Source: Blautia pseudococcoides (GTDB lineage Bacteria > Bacillota > Clostridia > Lachnospirales > Lachnospiraceae). From it: a stretch of DNA of 64,000 nt. The stretch is taken from the NCBI RefSeq assembly GCF_001689125.2, contig NZ_CP015405.2, positions 1,765,001 to 1,829,000 on the forward strand, read 5' to 3'. A program made the translations under genes and the position numbers. Below are positions 36,613 to 46,635 of this stretch, piece by piece. Numbering within the stretch: the first letter of the stretch is position 1; every line of letters begins with the position of its first letter. The notes beneath the pieces are model-generated. The model worked only from the letters and a program-made list of their open reading frames with translations. It ran no database searches and was not told the origin of the DNA.

Positions 36613-38103
36613 CTAGTGCAGCAAAGTTCTGTTCTTTTCAAAAGTATCCGGCGCTGGGGGAGCCAAACATATTCCCTCCATTGCACCATAGGAAACCAAG
36701 GTGTTTCTTATGAGGGTAAAGATATCCATGTAGATTTCCTGTATGATATCGGCAAACGCCGTTTTTTCTTTTATAAGCAAAAATTGCAGCGCCGTTTTGC
36801 TTTTTTCATGGACAAACTGATACTGCTCTTTATTCCGTTGTGCAAAGGAAAAGTAATATCCCCAAGAGAGAAGCAGTTCCATTTGAGCATATATTTCGCG
36901 TATCCCGTTATAAGGCTGCGCCTTGACAAGGGCTTTTATTAATATAAATGCCACGGAGCGGTTATCTTCATCCGCCCCCTCAATAACAAGACGGTGGATG
37001 GTTTCCGGCTCAAGACGGTCAAATCCCAGAAGGGCTATCGTCCGGCAGGTCATGGCGCACATATGGAGGGCGCTCAGAAAGGTAACCGCATCGCGCTTCA
37101 TGGCTGCGTCTTTTATTTGAATATCGAAGCTGGCGGCAGCGTTCAGCGTAACAATAGAGCCGGCCTTTTTAACGGTTCGGACAATTCCCAATGTATTCAG
37201 TACCCCCAGCGCTTTTCTCACTGTTGACGGCGAAACCGCATACTCATCTGCCAGTTCCATGATTGTCGGCAGGCTGCCATTCACTGGATAGATATTTTTT
37301 CCTATCTTGGAAGCGAGCTGGCGAGAGATCTCCATATAGAGAAACACGCGGCCGTTTCTGGCATCCCATTGATAGGCAGATTTCTCCAGGTTGGAAAACT
37401 GGGGATATATTTCCGCAAGTTCCTCTAAATATTTTTCTACTTTTCTGGCCCCATTTACATACAGCTCTTCTATACGTGTATACAGTCCTTCATAATCTTT
37501 TGCTTTGATCGCGTCAAAAAGGTAGCTAATATTTCGTTCCCGGTCCCATGTCATATCAAGGAATGGATTCTTAAACCCTTCCAATACCGGCACCTGCCCG
37601 TATATGTTCATATTGATGAAAAGCTCTGTCAGCAGGCGGTTTCCATGAAATGAAATGATTTGCTGAATAATATGGGTGCTGACGCGCCACTTCTCCTTGA
37701 TCGGCTTATCCGTAAGCCCTCTCGCAGACCGAATCATTTCCTCCAAATGAGAGGTATCGCACATCATGGCGCCGCTGGCGATTATATGCGGGAAGAAACA
37801 GCCCATAGTCTTCAGTAAATCAACCACCGCCTCCTTACGTGCCAATAGCTGTTTGGCACGCAAGGAGTCCGTTAGTTCGTCGTTTCGATAAATGACCGTG
37901 GCATTTTTTCGGATTTCTGTTTTGATATATCCGTTGTCGTTCAACGCTTTTAAGACGTCGTTTACCGTTCGTATGCCTACGTTATATATTCGGCAAAGTT
38001 CTCTGATCGACGGCAGCCTTTCGCCATAACGAAGCTTTTCCGTGTGTATTTCCGCAGTCAAGGTGGTGTATAGATATTGAAAAAGAGTTGAGGGTTCTTC
38101 CAT
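36613..38103 (-). CDS. Transcription regulator with two GntR-type winged helices
   Basis: The protein has about 496 residues. A GntR-type winged helix at about 5-72 (YGERLPSIRELCRIYNVG, TVNDVLKALNDNGYI) is followed by a helical domain, a second GntR-type winged helix near 265-330 (LPTIMELADEYAVS, TVRKALGVLNTLGIV) and another helical domain. Two full GntR DNA-binding units in one chain are unusual. The start at 38103 is preferred over the TTG three codons upstream. It lies just upstream of the cyclic-di-GMP gene on the same strand, about 130 bases away, and may control the signalling block. Confidence 0.8.
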   Translation of the reverse strand: MEEPSTLFQYLYTTLTAEIHTEKLRYGERLPSIRELCRIYNVGIRTVNDVLKALNDNGYIKTEIRKNATVIYRNDELTDSLRAKQLLARKEAVVDLLKTMGCFFPHIIASGAMMCDTSHLEEMIRSARGLTDKPIKEKWRVSTHIIQQIISFHGNRLLTELFINMNIYGQVPVLEGFKNPFLDMTWDRERNISYLFDAIKAKDYEGLYTRIEELYVNGARKVEKYLEELAEIYPQFSNLEKSAYQWDARNGRVFLYMEISRQLASKIGKNIYPVNGSLPTIMELADEYAVSPSTVRKALGVLNTLGIVRTVKKAGSIVTLNAAASFDIQIKDAAMKRDAVTFLSALHMCAMTCRTIALLGFDRLEPETIHRLVIEGADEDNRSVAFILIKALVKAQPYNGIREIYAQMELLLSWGYYFSFAQRNKEQYQFVHEKSKTALQFLLIKEKTAFADIIQEIYMDIFTLIRNTLVSYGAMEGICLAPPAPDTFEKNRTLLH

Positions 38104-38372
38104 ACCTACCAACCTTTCTACTCCTATGAAACATCGTCATGGATGAATGGAGTTTATTTTACTATATATAGACTACACTATTTGACGATAAAACGCAAGA
38201 AAAGCAGAAAATAAGTTCCTAGGCCAATCAATGAGGGGATAGAGATCCAACAGGTTGAAGTCCAGAAACACAAAGCCCATCGGTTGCCACAAAGGGTGGT
38301 GCGTGTGTTGGGCAAAGCATAGTTTTCATGAACGGTCTGCGTCACCAATTTATCTATTCCCAAAACAGCAAT

Positions 38373-38397
38373 AGCCAGGAGGGTTGACCTCCTGGCT
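38373..38397 (-). terminator. Strong hairpin behind queA
   Basis: AGCCAGGAGG and CCTCCTGGCT form a perfect 10-bp stem with a 5-base loop. The T content is modest on either strand (CTTTCTTTT on plus). It lies 25 bases after the queA stop codon and probably ends that operon. The rest of 38112-38422 shows no gene I can support. Confidence 0.65.
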
Positions 38398-38422
38398 GCT
38401 TTCTTTTCATCAACTATATAGT

Positions 38423-39460
38423 TTACTTTTGATTATCTGTAATAAACATAGCATCCCCAAACGAAAAGAACCGATATTTTTCTCTCACAGCCTCCTCATA
38501 CGCCTTCATAATATGTTCTTTCCCAGCCAAAGCCGATACCAGCATGAGCAGAGTAGATTCCGGAAGATGAAAATTAGTGATCAATCCGTCAATGATCTTA
38601 AATTCATACCCCGGATAGATAAATATCTCTGTCCATCCGCTTTTCGCCTGAAGATTTCCATTCTCATCCGCGGCAGATTCCAGTGTACGGCAGCTTGTAG
38701 TTCCAACCGAAATGATCCTGCCGCCGTTTTTCTTGGTATCATTGATCAGTTTTGCCTGATCTTCCTCCACCACATAAAACTCTGAATGCATATGGTGCTT
38801 TTCCACATCATCAACTTTCACCGGGCGGAAAGTTCCGAGTCCCACATGCAGCGTAACATGGGCAATCCCCACTCCCATCTGCCGAATCTCTTCCAACAGT
38901 TCCTCTGTAAAATGCAGCCCTGCCGTAGGCGCGGCTGCGCTTCCCTCATTTTTGGCGTAAACAGTCTGATATCTGTTCTTATCCTGCAGCTTATGGGTAA
39001 TATACGGCGGAAGAGGCATTTCCCCCAGTTTATCCAGGATTTCCTCAAAAATGCCCTCATAGCTGAATTTGATCAGACGGTTTCCTTCCTCCACCACATC
39101 TATGACTTCCCCTGTGAGAAGTCCGTCCCCAAAGCGGATAACCGTCCCCGGTTTCGCCTTCTTCCCCGGCTTTACCAGTGTTTCCCACACATTATCGCCT
39201 TTTCTTTTCAGCAGCAGTATCTCAATCCCGGCATCTGTTCCCACCTTGCTTCCGTACAGACGGGCGGGAATCACCTTTGTGTCATTGATGACAAGGCAGT
39301 CTCCCGGTTTTAAATATCTGGTGATATGTTTAAAATCTGTATGCTCGATCTCACCTGTTTCCCGGTCCAGATGCAGCAACCTGGAGGCGGAACGGTCAGC
39401 AAGGGGATCCTGCGCGATCAGTTCCTCCGGCAAATCATAATAAAAATCCGATGTCTTCAT
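38423..39460 (-). CDS. queA: S-adenosylmethionine:tRNA ribosyltransferase-isomerase
   Basis: This 345-residue enzyme transfers the ribosyl part of SAM to 7-aminomethyl-7-deazaguanine in tRNA, making epoxyqueuosine. It shows the family opening [39 protein letters not shown], and in the second half [14 protein letters not shown] and [14 protein letters not shown]. The start at MKTSDFYYD has AAAGGAG in front; longer in-frame starts lack a site. It follows the histidine phosphatase gene by about 80 bases. Confidence 0.95.
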   Translation of the reverse strand: MKTSDFYYDLPEELIAQDPLADRSASRLLHLDRETGEIEHTDFKHITRYLKPGDCLVINDTKVIPARLYGSKVGTDAGIEILLLKRKGDNVWETLVKPGKKAKPGTVIRFGDGLLTGEVIDVVEEGNRLIKFSYEGIFEEILDKLGEMPLPPYITHKLQDKNRYQTVYAKNEGSAAAPTAGLHFTEELLEEIRQMGVGIAHVTLHVGLGTFRPVKVDDVEKHHMHSEFYVVEEDQAKLINDTKKNGGRIISVGTTSCRTLESAADENGNLQAKSGWTEIFIYPGYEFKIIDGLITNFHLPESTLLMLVSALAGKEHIMKAYEEAVREKYRFFSFGDAMFITDNQK

Positions 39461-39537
39461 GTTTTCTCCTTTATTTCTGTAAACAGCAGGCCGGGCAGAT
39501 AGATCCGGTTCCCTGACACTGCCTGCCACATGGCTGA

Positions 39538-40140
39538 TCAGCCAAACACTACATCCTCTTCCAGAAGCACTGCCCTGCCGTCTGCCACCTCCACGATATT
39601 GACACCGCAGTTGGGCGGAACACAGCCATGCCAGAAATTATCGATTTCCGCATCGGCATAGACATTCTGCAGAAGCGCCCGCACAGCACATCCGTGGGAT
39701 GCGATCAGCAGTGTTTTATCCTGCAGCTTCTCCCTGTATATAAGCTCCTGGTAAAAATCTTTTGTCCTTGTGCAGATTTCCCTGATACTCTCCCCGCCTT
39801 TTGGCGGCTCATATACCTCTGTATGATGAAAAAAATTATCCAGCATATGGGCAGGCAAAAGGGCGGAATCCCGCCCTTCCCATTCGCCGAAAGAAATTTC
39901 CCGGAGACGTTCATCGTCATATATGGGTATATTCCTTCCGGACAGTATCAGTTCTGCAGTTATTTTAGCCCGTTTTAACGGGCTGGTAAAACAGAGGTCA
40001 AAGGGAATCTCTTTTAACGCTTCCCCCGTCCGCTTTGCCAGAGTAATGCCATTCTCATTTAAATCCGTATCCGAGGCTCCCTGAAGCCTTCTCTGGACAT
40101 TCCAGGAGGTTTCCCCGTGACGGATAATATAAAGCTTCAT
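39538..40140 (-). CDS. Histidine phosphatase family protein
   Basis: The 200 residues begin [14 protein letters not shown] with the catalytic RHG motif (His8), then [20 protein letters not shown] and a second histidine in [11 protein letters not shown]. It is a phosphoglycerate-mutase-like phosphatase; substrate not predictable (CobC, GpmB and broad phosphatases all share this layout). It lies about 40 bases behind pheT and may be cotranscribed. Confidence 0.85.
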   Translation of the reverse strand: MKLYIIRHGETSWNVQRRLQGASDTDLNENGITLAKRTGEALKEIPFDLCFTSPLKRAKITAELILSGRNIPIYDDERLREISFGEWEGRDSALLPAHMLDNFFHHTEVYEPPKGGESIREICTRTKDFYQELIYREKLQDKTLLIASHGCAVRALLQNVYADAEIDNFWHGCVPPNCGVNIVEVADGRAVLLEEDVVFG

Positions 40141-40180
40141 TCCCGCTCTCCTAAAATTTCTGCAAGCCGCGCCTTTTGTC

Positions 40181-42598
40181 TTATTTACGCAGCTCTATTC
40201 CAAGGCCTTCCAGCCCGTTTAAGATTTTCTTCATGGCTGCTGTGATCTCAGCCTCCTCCAGTGTTTTATCTTTCGCACGGAAGGTAACAGAATACGCCAA
40301 GGATTTATATCCGTCTTTGATCTGGCTTCCCTCGTAGATATCAAAGAGATGATAGCTCTCCAGGATTTTGCCGCCGCGCTGTTCAAGAATATGTTCAATC
40401 TCACCTGCCAGCACGTGTTTCGGTACTACCATACTGATATCACGGCTCACTGCCGGGAACTTTGCGATTCCTTCGTACTTTCTGTCAAATGTTGCAAACT
40501 CCAAAACAGCCGGAATATCCAGCACAGCCACATAAGCTCTCTCTCCAATGCCGTAGGTGTCCGCAACAGCCGGGTGTACCTCTCCTATATAACCGATCAT
40601 GGTTCCGCTGTAGATAATGTCTGCCTGACGCCCCGGATGGAGGAAGGGCCTGCCTGATCTCGGATCATATTCTTCCTTCTCGTGCATACCGATCTTATCC
40701 AGGAATTCCTCCACAACGCCTTTCATGGTAAAGAAATCTCCTGCTCCATACATACCCAGGGTAAACATCATTCTCTCTTTGGGCAGATCCTTAAGAGGCA
40801 GCTCCTTCGGCAGATATATATTGCCCAGCTCATACAGACGTACATCCTTATTTCTTCTCTTATAATTTGTTCCGAGAGACTGGAGCATACCGTTCAGCGG
40901 TGTAGTCCTCATGATACTGAAATCTTCACCCAGAGGATTGGAAATGGTGATCACTTTGCGCAGCTCATCATCAGCGGGAATCAGCAGTTTGTCAAATACC
41001 TTAGGGCTTTCAAAGGAATAGCAGTACCCCTGTGAAAATCCATTGCATTCTGCCATATCTCTTGCAGCCTGCTCAATGCGCAGCTTAAACGGCAGTTTTC
41101 CTGTGGTAGCCTCTCCCTTTGGAAGGGTTGTGGGGATATTGTCATAACCGTAGAAACGTGCCACTTCCTCCGCAATATCCGCAGTGCGGAAAATGTCAGC
41201 GCGGAAGGTAGGTGCTACGATTTCATTGGTGTTCTCATCATATGCCAGCTCCACTTTTGAGAGATAGGAAAGCATTTCCTCCCTGGAAAGCTCAGTCCCC
41301 AGTAAGTCATTTATCTTCTCCGGCTCAAATGCAACCCGTACCGGTTCCTTCACTTTGGAATACACATCAACCATTTGGCCCACCACTTCACCGCAGCCAA
41401 ATTCTTCGATCAGCTGGCACGCTCTGTCGATGGCAGCCTCCGCGTTGTTTGGATCCAGTCCCTTCTCGAATTTTCCGGAAGCATCTGTCCTGAGTCCCAC
41501 TTTTTTACTGGAGAGACGGATATTAACACCGTCAAAGCAGGCAGCCTCAAATAATACAGTGCTTACTGTATCGGTGATCATGGAATTTTCCCCGCCCATG
41601 ATACCGGCAATTCCAACCGGTTTTTTGCCGTCGCAGATCATCAGCACGGAATCATCCAGAACACGCTCCTGGCCGTCCAGTGTGACGAATTTCTCATCTT
41701 TTGAGGCACGGCGCACAATGATTTCCTGTCCTTCAATGGTGTCCATATCATAGGCATGCATAGGCTGTCCGAATTCTTCCATCACGTAATTGGTGATATC
41801 TACCAGATTATTGATGGGGCGGATACCATTTGCAGCCAGACAGCGCTGCATCCATTTCGGTGAAGGACCGATCTTTACGTTTTTTACCACCCTTGCACAG
41901 TAGCGGGGACACAGATCCGGGTCCTCAACACTCACTTTGACGTAGTCATGGGCATCCTCTTCATTTCCATTCACTTCCACTGTTGGAGGAACGAATTTTT
42001 TATGAAAAGTGGCTGCTGCTTCTCTTGCGATACCGATCACACTGTAGCAGTCCACGCGGTTTGAAGTGATCTCATATTCAAATACCACGTCATCCAGTCC
42101 CAGTGCATGGATAGCACTCTCGCCAACCACTGCATCCTCCGGGAAAATGTATATGCCGTATTCCGGAGCTTCCGGATAAAATTCTTTTGTGGAGCCCAGC
42201 TCTTCAATAGAGCACATCATGCCGCAGGATTCTATCCCACGCAGTTTTCCTTTTTTGATCTTTACACCGCCTGGTGTCTTCTTGCCGTCATGACCGCCTG
42301 CCACACGGCCCCCGTCCAGGACTACCGGGATTTTGTCGCCCTCTTTTACATTTGGTGCACCGGTCACGATCTGAACAGTCTCACTTCCCACATTGACCTG
42401 ACAGATGATCAGTTTGTCTGCATCCGGGTGAGGCTCGATCTTCTCAATCTGTCCGATAACGATATTTTCCAGATCTGCATCCAGCTCTTCAAACCCTTCC
42501 ACTTTGGTTCCGGATAAGGTCATTGCATCTGTATATTCCTGTGCCGTAACGTCAAGATCCGGCACATACATTTTAATCCATGATAAAGATGTATTCAT
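40181..42598 (-). CDS. pheT: Phenylalanyl-tRNA synthetase beta subunit
   Basis: The 805 residues follow the full bacterial PheT layout: N-terminal tRNA-binding (EMAP-like) domain with IGQIEKIEPHPDADKL near 50, B3/B4 editing domain with NRVDCYSVIGIAREAA near 175, B5 domain, and the C-terminal anticodon-binding domain (FPAVSRDISMVVP, RAKDKTLEEAEI). It pairs with PheS to charge tRNA-Phe. It lies about 60 bases behind pheS and is under the same T-box control. Confidence 0.97.
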   Translation of the reverse strand: MNTSLSWIKMYVPDLDVTAQEYTDAMTLSGTKVEGFEELDADLENIVIGQIEKIEPHPDADKLIICQVNVGSETVQIVTGAPNVKEGDKIPVVLDGGRVAGGHDGKKTPGGVKIKKGKLRGIESCGMMCSIEELGSTKEFYPEAPEYGIYIFPEDAVVGESAIHALGLDDVVFEYEITSNRVDCYSVIGIAREAAATFHKKFVPPTVEVNGNEEDAHDYVKVSVEDPDLCPRYCARVVKNVKIGPSPKWMQRCLAANGIRPINNLVDITNYVMEEFGQPMHAYDMDTIEGQEIIVRRASKDEKFVTLDGQERVLDDSVLMICDGKKPVGIAGIMGGENSMITDTVSTVLFEAACFDGVNIRLSSKKVGLRTDASGKFEKGLDPNNAEAAIDRACQLIEEFGCGEVVGQMVDVYSKVKEPVRVAFEPEKINDLLGTELSREEMLSYLSKVELAYDENTNEIVAPTFRADIFRTADIAEEVARFYGYDNIPTTLPKGEATTGKLPFKLRIEQAARDMAECNGFSQGYCYSFESPKVFDKLLIPADDELRKVITISNPLGEDFSIMRTTPLNGMLQSLGTNYKRRNKDVRLYELGNIYLPKELPLKDLPKERMMFTLGMYGAGDFFTMKGVVEEFLDKIGMHEKEEYDPRSGRPFLHPGRQADIIYSGTMIGYIGEVHPAVADTYGIGERAYVAVLDIPAVLEFATFDRKYEGIAKFPAVSRDISMVVPKHVLAGEIEHILEQRGGKILESYHLFDIYEGSQIKDGYKSLAYSVTFRAKDKTLEEAEITAAMKKILNGLEGLGIELRK

Positions 42599-42661
42599 TG
42601 TTGTTCTCCTCTATAATTATTATTCTGCCTTTAGATCTCCTGATTTCTCTCTTCTCCGGGA

Positions 42662-43681
42662 TCAGAACTGCTTCAGGAATCTGGTGTCATTTTCGTACAG
42701 AAGTCTCATATCATCAATCTCATATTTCAGTAATGCAATACGCTCCAGTCCCACACCAAACGCGAAGCCTGTGTATTCTTCCGGGTCAATGCCGCACATT
42801 TCAAGAACATGGGGATGCACCATACCGCAGCCCAGAATCTCAATCCAGCCGGAACCTTTACAGAAACGGCAGCCTTTGCCTCCGCACTTGAAGCAGGAGA
42901 CATCCACCTCTGCACTTGGCTCTGTGAACGGGAAGTGGTGGGGACGGAATTTCGTCTTTGTCTCCGGTCCGAACAGTTCTTTGGCAAACTCCTCCAGAGT
43001 ACCCTTTAAGTCCGCAAATGTAATGTGCTTGTCAATGACAAGACCTTCAATCTGATGGAAGGAAGGGGAATGTGTTGCATCCACTTCATCAGAACGGAAC
43101 ACACGTCCCGGTGCGATCATACGGATTGGCAGTTCTCCCTTCTCCATGGTACGCGCCTGTACCGGGGAAGTCTGGGAACGCAGACAGATTTTATCGTCGA
43201 TAAAAAAGGTATCCTGTTCATCTCTGGCAGGATGGCCCTCCGGGATATTCAGTTTTGTAAAGTTGTAATCCATGTACTCCACTTCCGGGCCTTCCACAAC
43301 TTCATAGCCCATACCAATGAAGATACGCTCCACTTCCTCCAGCGCTATGGTGTTTGGATGCCTGTGGCCAATCTCCATCTTCTTAGCCGGGAGGGTTACG
43401 TCGATGACTTCCGCTTTCAGCCTTTCCTCCATAACGGCTGCTTCCAGTTTAACTCTGGTATCCTCCAGATGTTTTTCAATCTGCGCACGAGTTTCATTTA
43501 CCCACTGCCCAACCTTTGGCCTGTCCTCAGCTGCTACCTCTTTCATACCTTTTAAAACTGCTGTCAGCTCTCCTTTTTTTCCAAGAAAAGCAACACGTAC
43601 ATCATTTAATTTTTCCAGGGAATCCGACTCCTGGATACGCTTTGCAGCTTCTTCCTGAATACGCTGTAATTTTTCTTTCAT
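42662..43681 (-). CDS. pheS: Phenylalanyl-tRNA synthetase alpha subunit
   Basis: The 339 residues comprise an N-terminal coiled coil (about 1-85) and a class II catalytic core: motif 1 near HPNTIALEEVERIF, GRVFRSDEVDATHSPSFHQIEGL (motif 2) and GVGLERIALLKY (motif 3). AAGGAGATTGC lies before the ATG. Expression depends on the T-box leader upstream, which responds to uncharged tRNA-Phe. Confidence 0.97.
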   Translation of the reverse strand: MKEKLQRIQEEAAKRIQESDSLEKLNDVRVAFLGKKGELTAVLKGMKEVAAEDRPKVGQWVNETRAQIEKHLEDTRVKLEAAVMEERLKAEVIDVTLPAKKMEIGHRHPNTIALEEVERIFIGMGYEVVEGPEVEYMDYNFTKLNIPEGHPARDEQDTFFIDDKICLRSQTSPVQARTMEKGELPIRMIAPGRVFRSDEVDATHSPSFHQIEGLVIDKHITFADLKGTLEEFAKELFGPETKTKFRPHHFPFTEPSAEVDVSCFKCGGKGCRFCKGSGWIEILGCGMVHPHVLEMCGIDPEEYTGFAFGVGLERIALLKYEIDDMRLLYENDTRFLKQF

Positions 43682-43759
43682 AGCAATCTCCTTATACGTT
43701 TTATTCCTGTAACTGTAGGGTACTGAACAGTTACCAGTGCCTTAGTTACTTATTCCTGA

Positions 43760-44026
43760 CAATAAAAAAAGACCCCACCCCCAAAAGGGACGAAGCCTGT
43801 AAAGTCCGTGGTACCACCCTTGTTCCCATCTGTAAAAATACAGCGGGCACTCGTTTCTGTTTAACGCACAGTGACGTCATTTCCTACTGTTGTTTCAGAA
43901 ATGCGGCTCCGGTGGGAATCTCAACGGTTATCTGAACTGAGAGGAGCTTTCAGCCGGTGACTCCTCATCTCTGACAGAAGATAAACATCTACTGACACCT
44001 TCACAGCCTTTTTCATGTATTGTCTG
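43760..44026 (-). promoter_or_regulatory. T-box leader of pheST
   Basis: The minus strand carries the T-box sequence AGGGTGGTACCACGG (about 43803-43818) that pairs with the acceptor end of uncharged tRNA, followed by a terminator hairpin and seven T (43766-43800). Stem I shows an AGTA bulge and a 3' side with GAGATTC; TTC (43916-43918 on plus as GAA) is the probable Phe specifier. Low tRNA-Phe charging would prevent termination and raise pheST expression. Confidence 0.88.
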
Positions 44027-44032
44027 TAACCC

Positions 44033-44061
44033 ATTTTAGCCACTAATTTGCATTCTGTCAA
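44033..44061 (-). promoter_or_regulatory. Sigma-A promoter of pheST leader
   Basis: TTGACA and TAAAAT are separated by exactly 17 bases on the minus strand. The predicted transcript start at about 44026 agrees with the 5' end of the T-box leader. Confidence 0.85.
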
Positions 44062-45011
44062 GAAGGTTTGTCAGCTTTTGTATCTTTTTTTTCCTTTTTT
44101 TCTGCCAAATCCTCCGTTTCCTCCTCATCATCCCTGCCGATAAGCTGCTGATATTCTCTCTTGAGGGTCTCGGTTGCCACCTGATGCACCCATTTGAATT
44201 TTTCCTCAAAATAACAGTTGATCTGGGCGCCTATCATCATGATATTCATACAGAAGTACATCCATAAAAGAATCAGTATGATGGTGGTCATGCTTCCATA
44301 CATATTCGATGTTCCCTCATAATAATCAAAATAGAGAGAGAATCCAAAGGAAAATGCAGACCAGCTCACTGCTGTGAACACAGCCCCCGGCATCTGGCTT
44401 CTGAAGGTTGCCTTCCTGTTTGGTACAAACTTATACAAAAACAGGAACACCACACACAGTGCCAGAAGCGTGATAGTCACTCGCATACTGATTATCATGG
44501 ATACCAGTTTGTCAAGGAACGGCAGATGTTTGCTGAGTTCCCTCTGCAGACTGTTGCCAAAGACCTGGAGGATCAGGGTCAGTATAATGGCAATGACAAA
44601 CACAAGTGTGTAGAATACAGAGCGTACCCTTGTCACTATATAATTCCTGGTCTCCTTCACCTGATAGATACAGTTGAATCCATTGGTCAGAGACTGGATC
44701 CCCTTCCCTGCAGACCATAGAGCAATGACACCGGAAAGGGGAACCACGGTCAGTGACTTTTCATACACCTCATTGACGATCCCCTGAATGAAGGTCTCAA
44801 AACTCTCCGGGCAGATCTGCATTACCGCATTGATCACCTCCTGCCTGTCAAGAGGCGTATACCGGACAGAGGTCATGAGAAGGAGCATAAACGGGATAAA
44901 AGAAAGTATAATAAAATAGGCAGCCTGTGCAGAGTAGGCTGACACGTGATTCTTATTCAAATTCTCCATAAATCCGGTGACTGTGCGCACCACGCTTTTT
45001 ATTATCTTCAT
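44058..45011 (-). CDS. YihY/BrkB-family membrane protein
   Basis: From MKIIKSVVRT the protein has 317 residues with about six membrane segments, the family motif SFIPFMLLL in the first half and a proline-glycine containing segment before GAQINCYFEEKF. The C-terminal tail is highly charged. Family members are often annotated as virulence factor BrkB or, wrongly, ribonuclease BN; the function is unknown. A perfect-looking promoter at 45051-45079 puts the transcript start just upstream of this ATG and rules out the longer starts up to 45086. Confidence 0.85.
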   Translation of the reverse strand: MKIIKSVVRTVTGFMENLNKNHVSAYSAQAAYFIILSFIPFMLLLMTSVRYTPLDRQEVINAVMQICPESFETFIQGIVNEVYEKSLTVVPLSGVIALWSAGKGIQSLTNGFNCIYQVKETRNYIVTRVRSVFYTLVFVIAIILTLILQVFGNSLQRELSKHLPFLDKLVSMIISMRVTITLLALCVVFLFLYKFVPNRKATFRSQMPGAVFTAVSWSAFSFGFSLYFDYYEGTSNMYGSMTTIILILLWMYFCMNIMMIGAQINCYFEEKFKWVHQVATETLKREYQQLIGRDDEEETEDLAEKKEKKDTKADKPS

Positions 45012-45050
45012 TTTATCTGCACCCGTATGTGATTTTCGCATTATTTTCCC

Positions 45051-45079
45051 ATTATAGCATGTGCCCCTTCGGATGACAA
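45051..45079 (-). promoter_or_regulatory. Sigma-A promoter of the BrkB-like gene
   Basis: TTGTCA and TATAAT are separated by 17 bases on the minus strand. It lies over the last few bases before the stop-codon side of the SpoIID gene and decides the start choice of the downstream gene. Confidence 0.8.
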
Positions 45080-45082
45080 GTT

Positions 45083-46570
45083 TCACAGAATGCTGCTGAT
45101 ATCAGCCAGCTCCACATTTTGGTAAAAATACGAAAGGATCTCCTGATAACTCATCCCCGCCTCTGCCATCCCCTTGGCGCCGTTCTGGCTCAGACCTACG
45201 CCATGGCCGTAACCGCCGCCGTTTATCACATATCCTGTAAGGACATCATTTTCATCCCGCTGTTCTTCCAGAGTAAAATATGCACTTGGGAGCAGGTTAG
45301 AGCCTTTCACCACAGAGCCGTCCTGCCTTGTAATAGACAAGCCATCCGGTGACAGCAGGGCACGTATGTCGTACTCGTTGCTGATCTTGTAGACACCCTG
45401 GTCCGTATTGACCGCCAGATTCATGACGGCACCGCCCTCACCTGTCTTCTCCACATCTATCCCCTGGATTTCTTTTACTCCCGCGTATTTTGCCTGTACA
45501 GCAGACAACAGGCGTTTGGCGGAAAATGTGATACTCCACTGATGCCACGGCTCCTCTGCGTCATAACTGCAGTCCACACTTTTCAGATAGGACGCGGGCG
45601 CAGATACTTCCCACACCTCATCTGTGCTGGTTTTACCGCTGGATGTAGAAAAATAATAGGCTGTAATGGGCTGGCCGCCGCTCTCCAGAATTTCTCCTTT
45701 TGTCTCATCCACGGCTGCACTCGTCCCGGCATCCTCACCGCCGTTTTGATAGACCTGATAATCCACACTGTCATCCACCTGGGCGCCCAGGTCAGCTAAA
45801 GCACTTTTCTGCATCTGCACACAGGCATATGTTCTGGCACAGACCGCCTGCGCCTTCAATGCTTCTTTGTCATAGGAGGCCGGCATTTCACTGGGTACCA
45901 CACCATACAGATATTCTTCCAAAGGCAGCGTATTTACAATACGCAGGCCTCCCTGTTCCTGGTAAACAGTAAAATCCCCTCTATAGGCAGGATTTCCCTG
46001 CTGCCTTTCGACTGACAGCAGGGTCGCCCTGTTTTCCTCTCCACCGGCCTGAAGCTCCAGCTTTCCATCCTGGAATAAAGGACTGTCCGCAGTCAGCTCC
46101 AATGTCTCACCGTCTGCATAGTCCATCTCCTGGCTCCCTTTCAGATGATAACTGCCCTGAAACTGTAAGTTCACACTCTGGTGCGTATATCCCTTGTATC
46201 CGTCCGTCATAAGCAATACGGATATCTGAGGGTCCTGTACCGCCGCCGCTGCCGCTTCACTCTCTGAATCCTGGGCAGCCTGGCTGCTGTTCTGTTCTGT
46301 ATGAGCAGCCTGGGCATCTGTGTCTGCAGGATCTGCAGCACTCTCCTGCCCTTTTTCCTCTGCATCCGCATTGTTCCGGGAGGAAGCCGGCAGGGTCAGA
46401 CCGGCACTGGCCCGCTCATTCTCTTTGATCATATTTTCCTGCAGGCTCTGTGTCCGGTAATCTTCCTGTCTTCTTACTCCCGCTCTGTTTGCCTGCCACA
46501 CAATCAAGATTCCGATCACGGCAAGCAGTATAATCAGCATCTTCCATTTTAATTTCTGTTTCCAGTCCAT
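45083..46570 (-). CDS. SpoIID/LytB-domain protein
   Basis: The 495 residues have an N-terminal membrane anchor (about 11-27), a low-complexity Ala/Gln/Glu linker to about 110, and a SpoIID-type domain with LEEYLYGVVPSEMPAS, LKAQAVCARTYA and GYGHGVGLSQNGAKGMAE near the C-terminus. SpoIID is a lytic transglycosylase needed for engulfment during sporulation; the long linker and anchor suggest a surface paralogue as well as a candidate for SpoIID itself. It is transcribed alone. Confidence 0.85.
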   Translation of the reverse strand: MDWKQKLKWKMLIILLAVIGILIVWQANRAGVRRQEDYRTQSLQENMIKENERASAGLTLPASSRNNADAEEKGQESAADPADTDAQAAHTEQNSSQAAQDSESEAAAAAVQDPQISVLLMTDGYKGYTHQSVNLQFQGSYHLKGSQEMDYADGETLELTADSPLFQDGKLELQAGGEENRATLLSVERQQGNPAYRGDFTVYQEQGGLRIVNTLPLEEYLYGVVPSEMPASYDKEALKAQAVCARTYACVQMQKSALADLGAQVDDSVDYQVYQNGGEDAGTSAAVDETKGEILESGGQPITAYYFSTSSGKTSTDEVWEVSAPASYLKSVDCSYDAEEPWHQWSITFSAKRLLSAVQAKYAGVKEIQGIDVEKTGEGGAVMNLAVNTDQGVYKISNEYDIRALLSPDGLSITRQDGSVVKGSNLLPSAYFTLEEQRDENDVLTGYVINGGGYGHGVGLSQNGAKGMAEAGMSYQEILSYFYQNVELADISSIL

Positions 46571-46635
46571 ATATTAATATATGAAAGAAGAAAAGATTTC
46601 ATACCCCAAGGTCTTTATTCTGAGCATGTCCGCCA

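Noticed and set aside
38178..38363. 61-codon minus-strand ORF between the GntR-type gene and queA
   Set aside because: No ribosome site, no family resemblance, and the stretch reads like random sequence; not reported as a gene.
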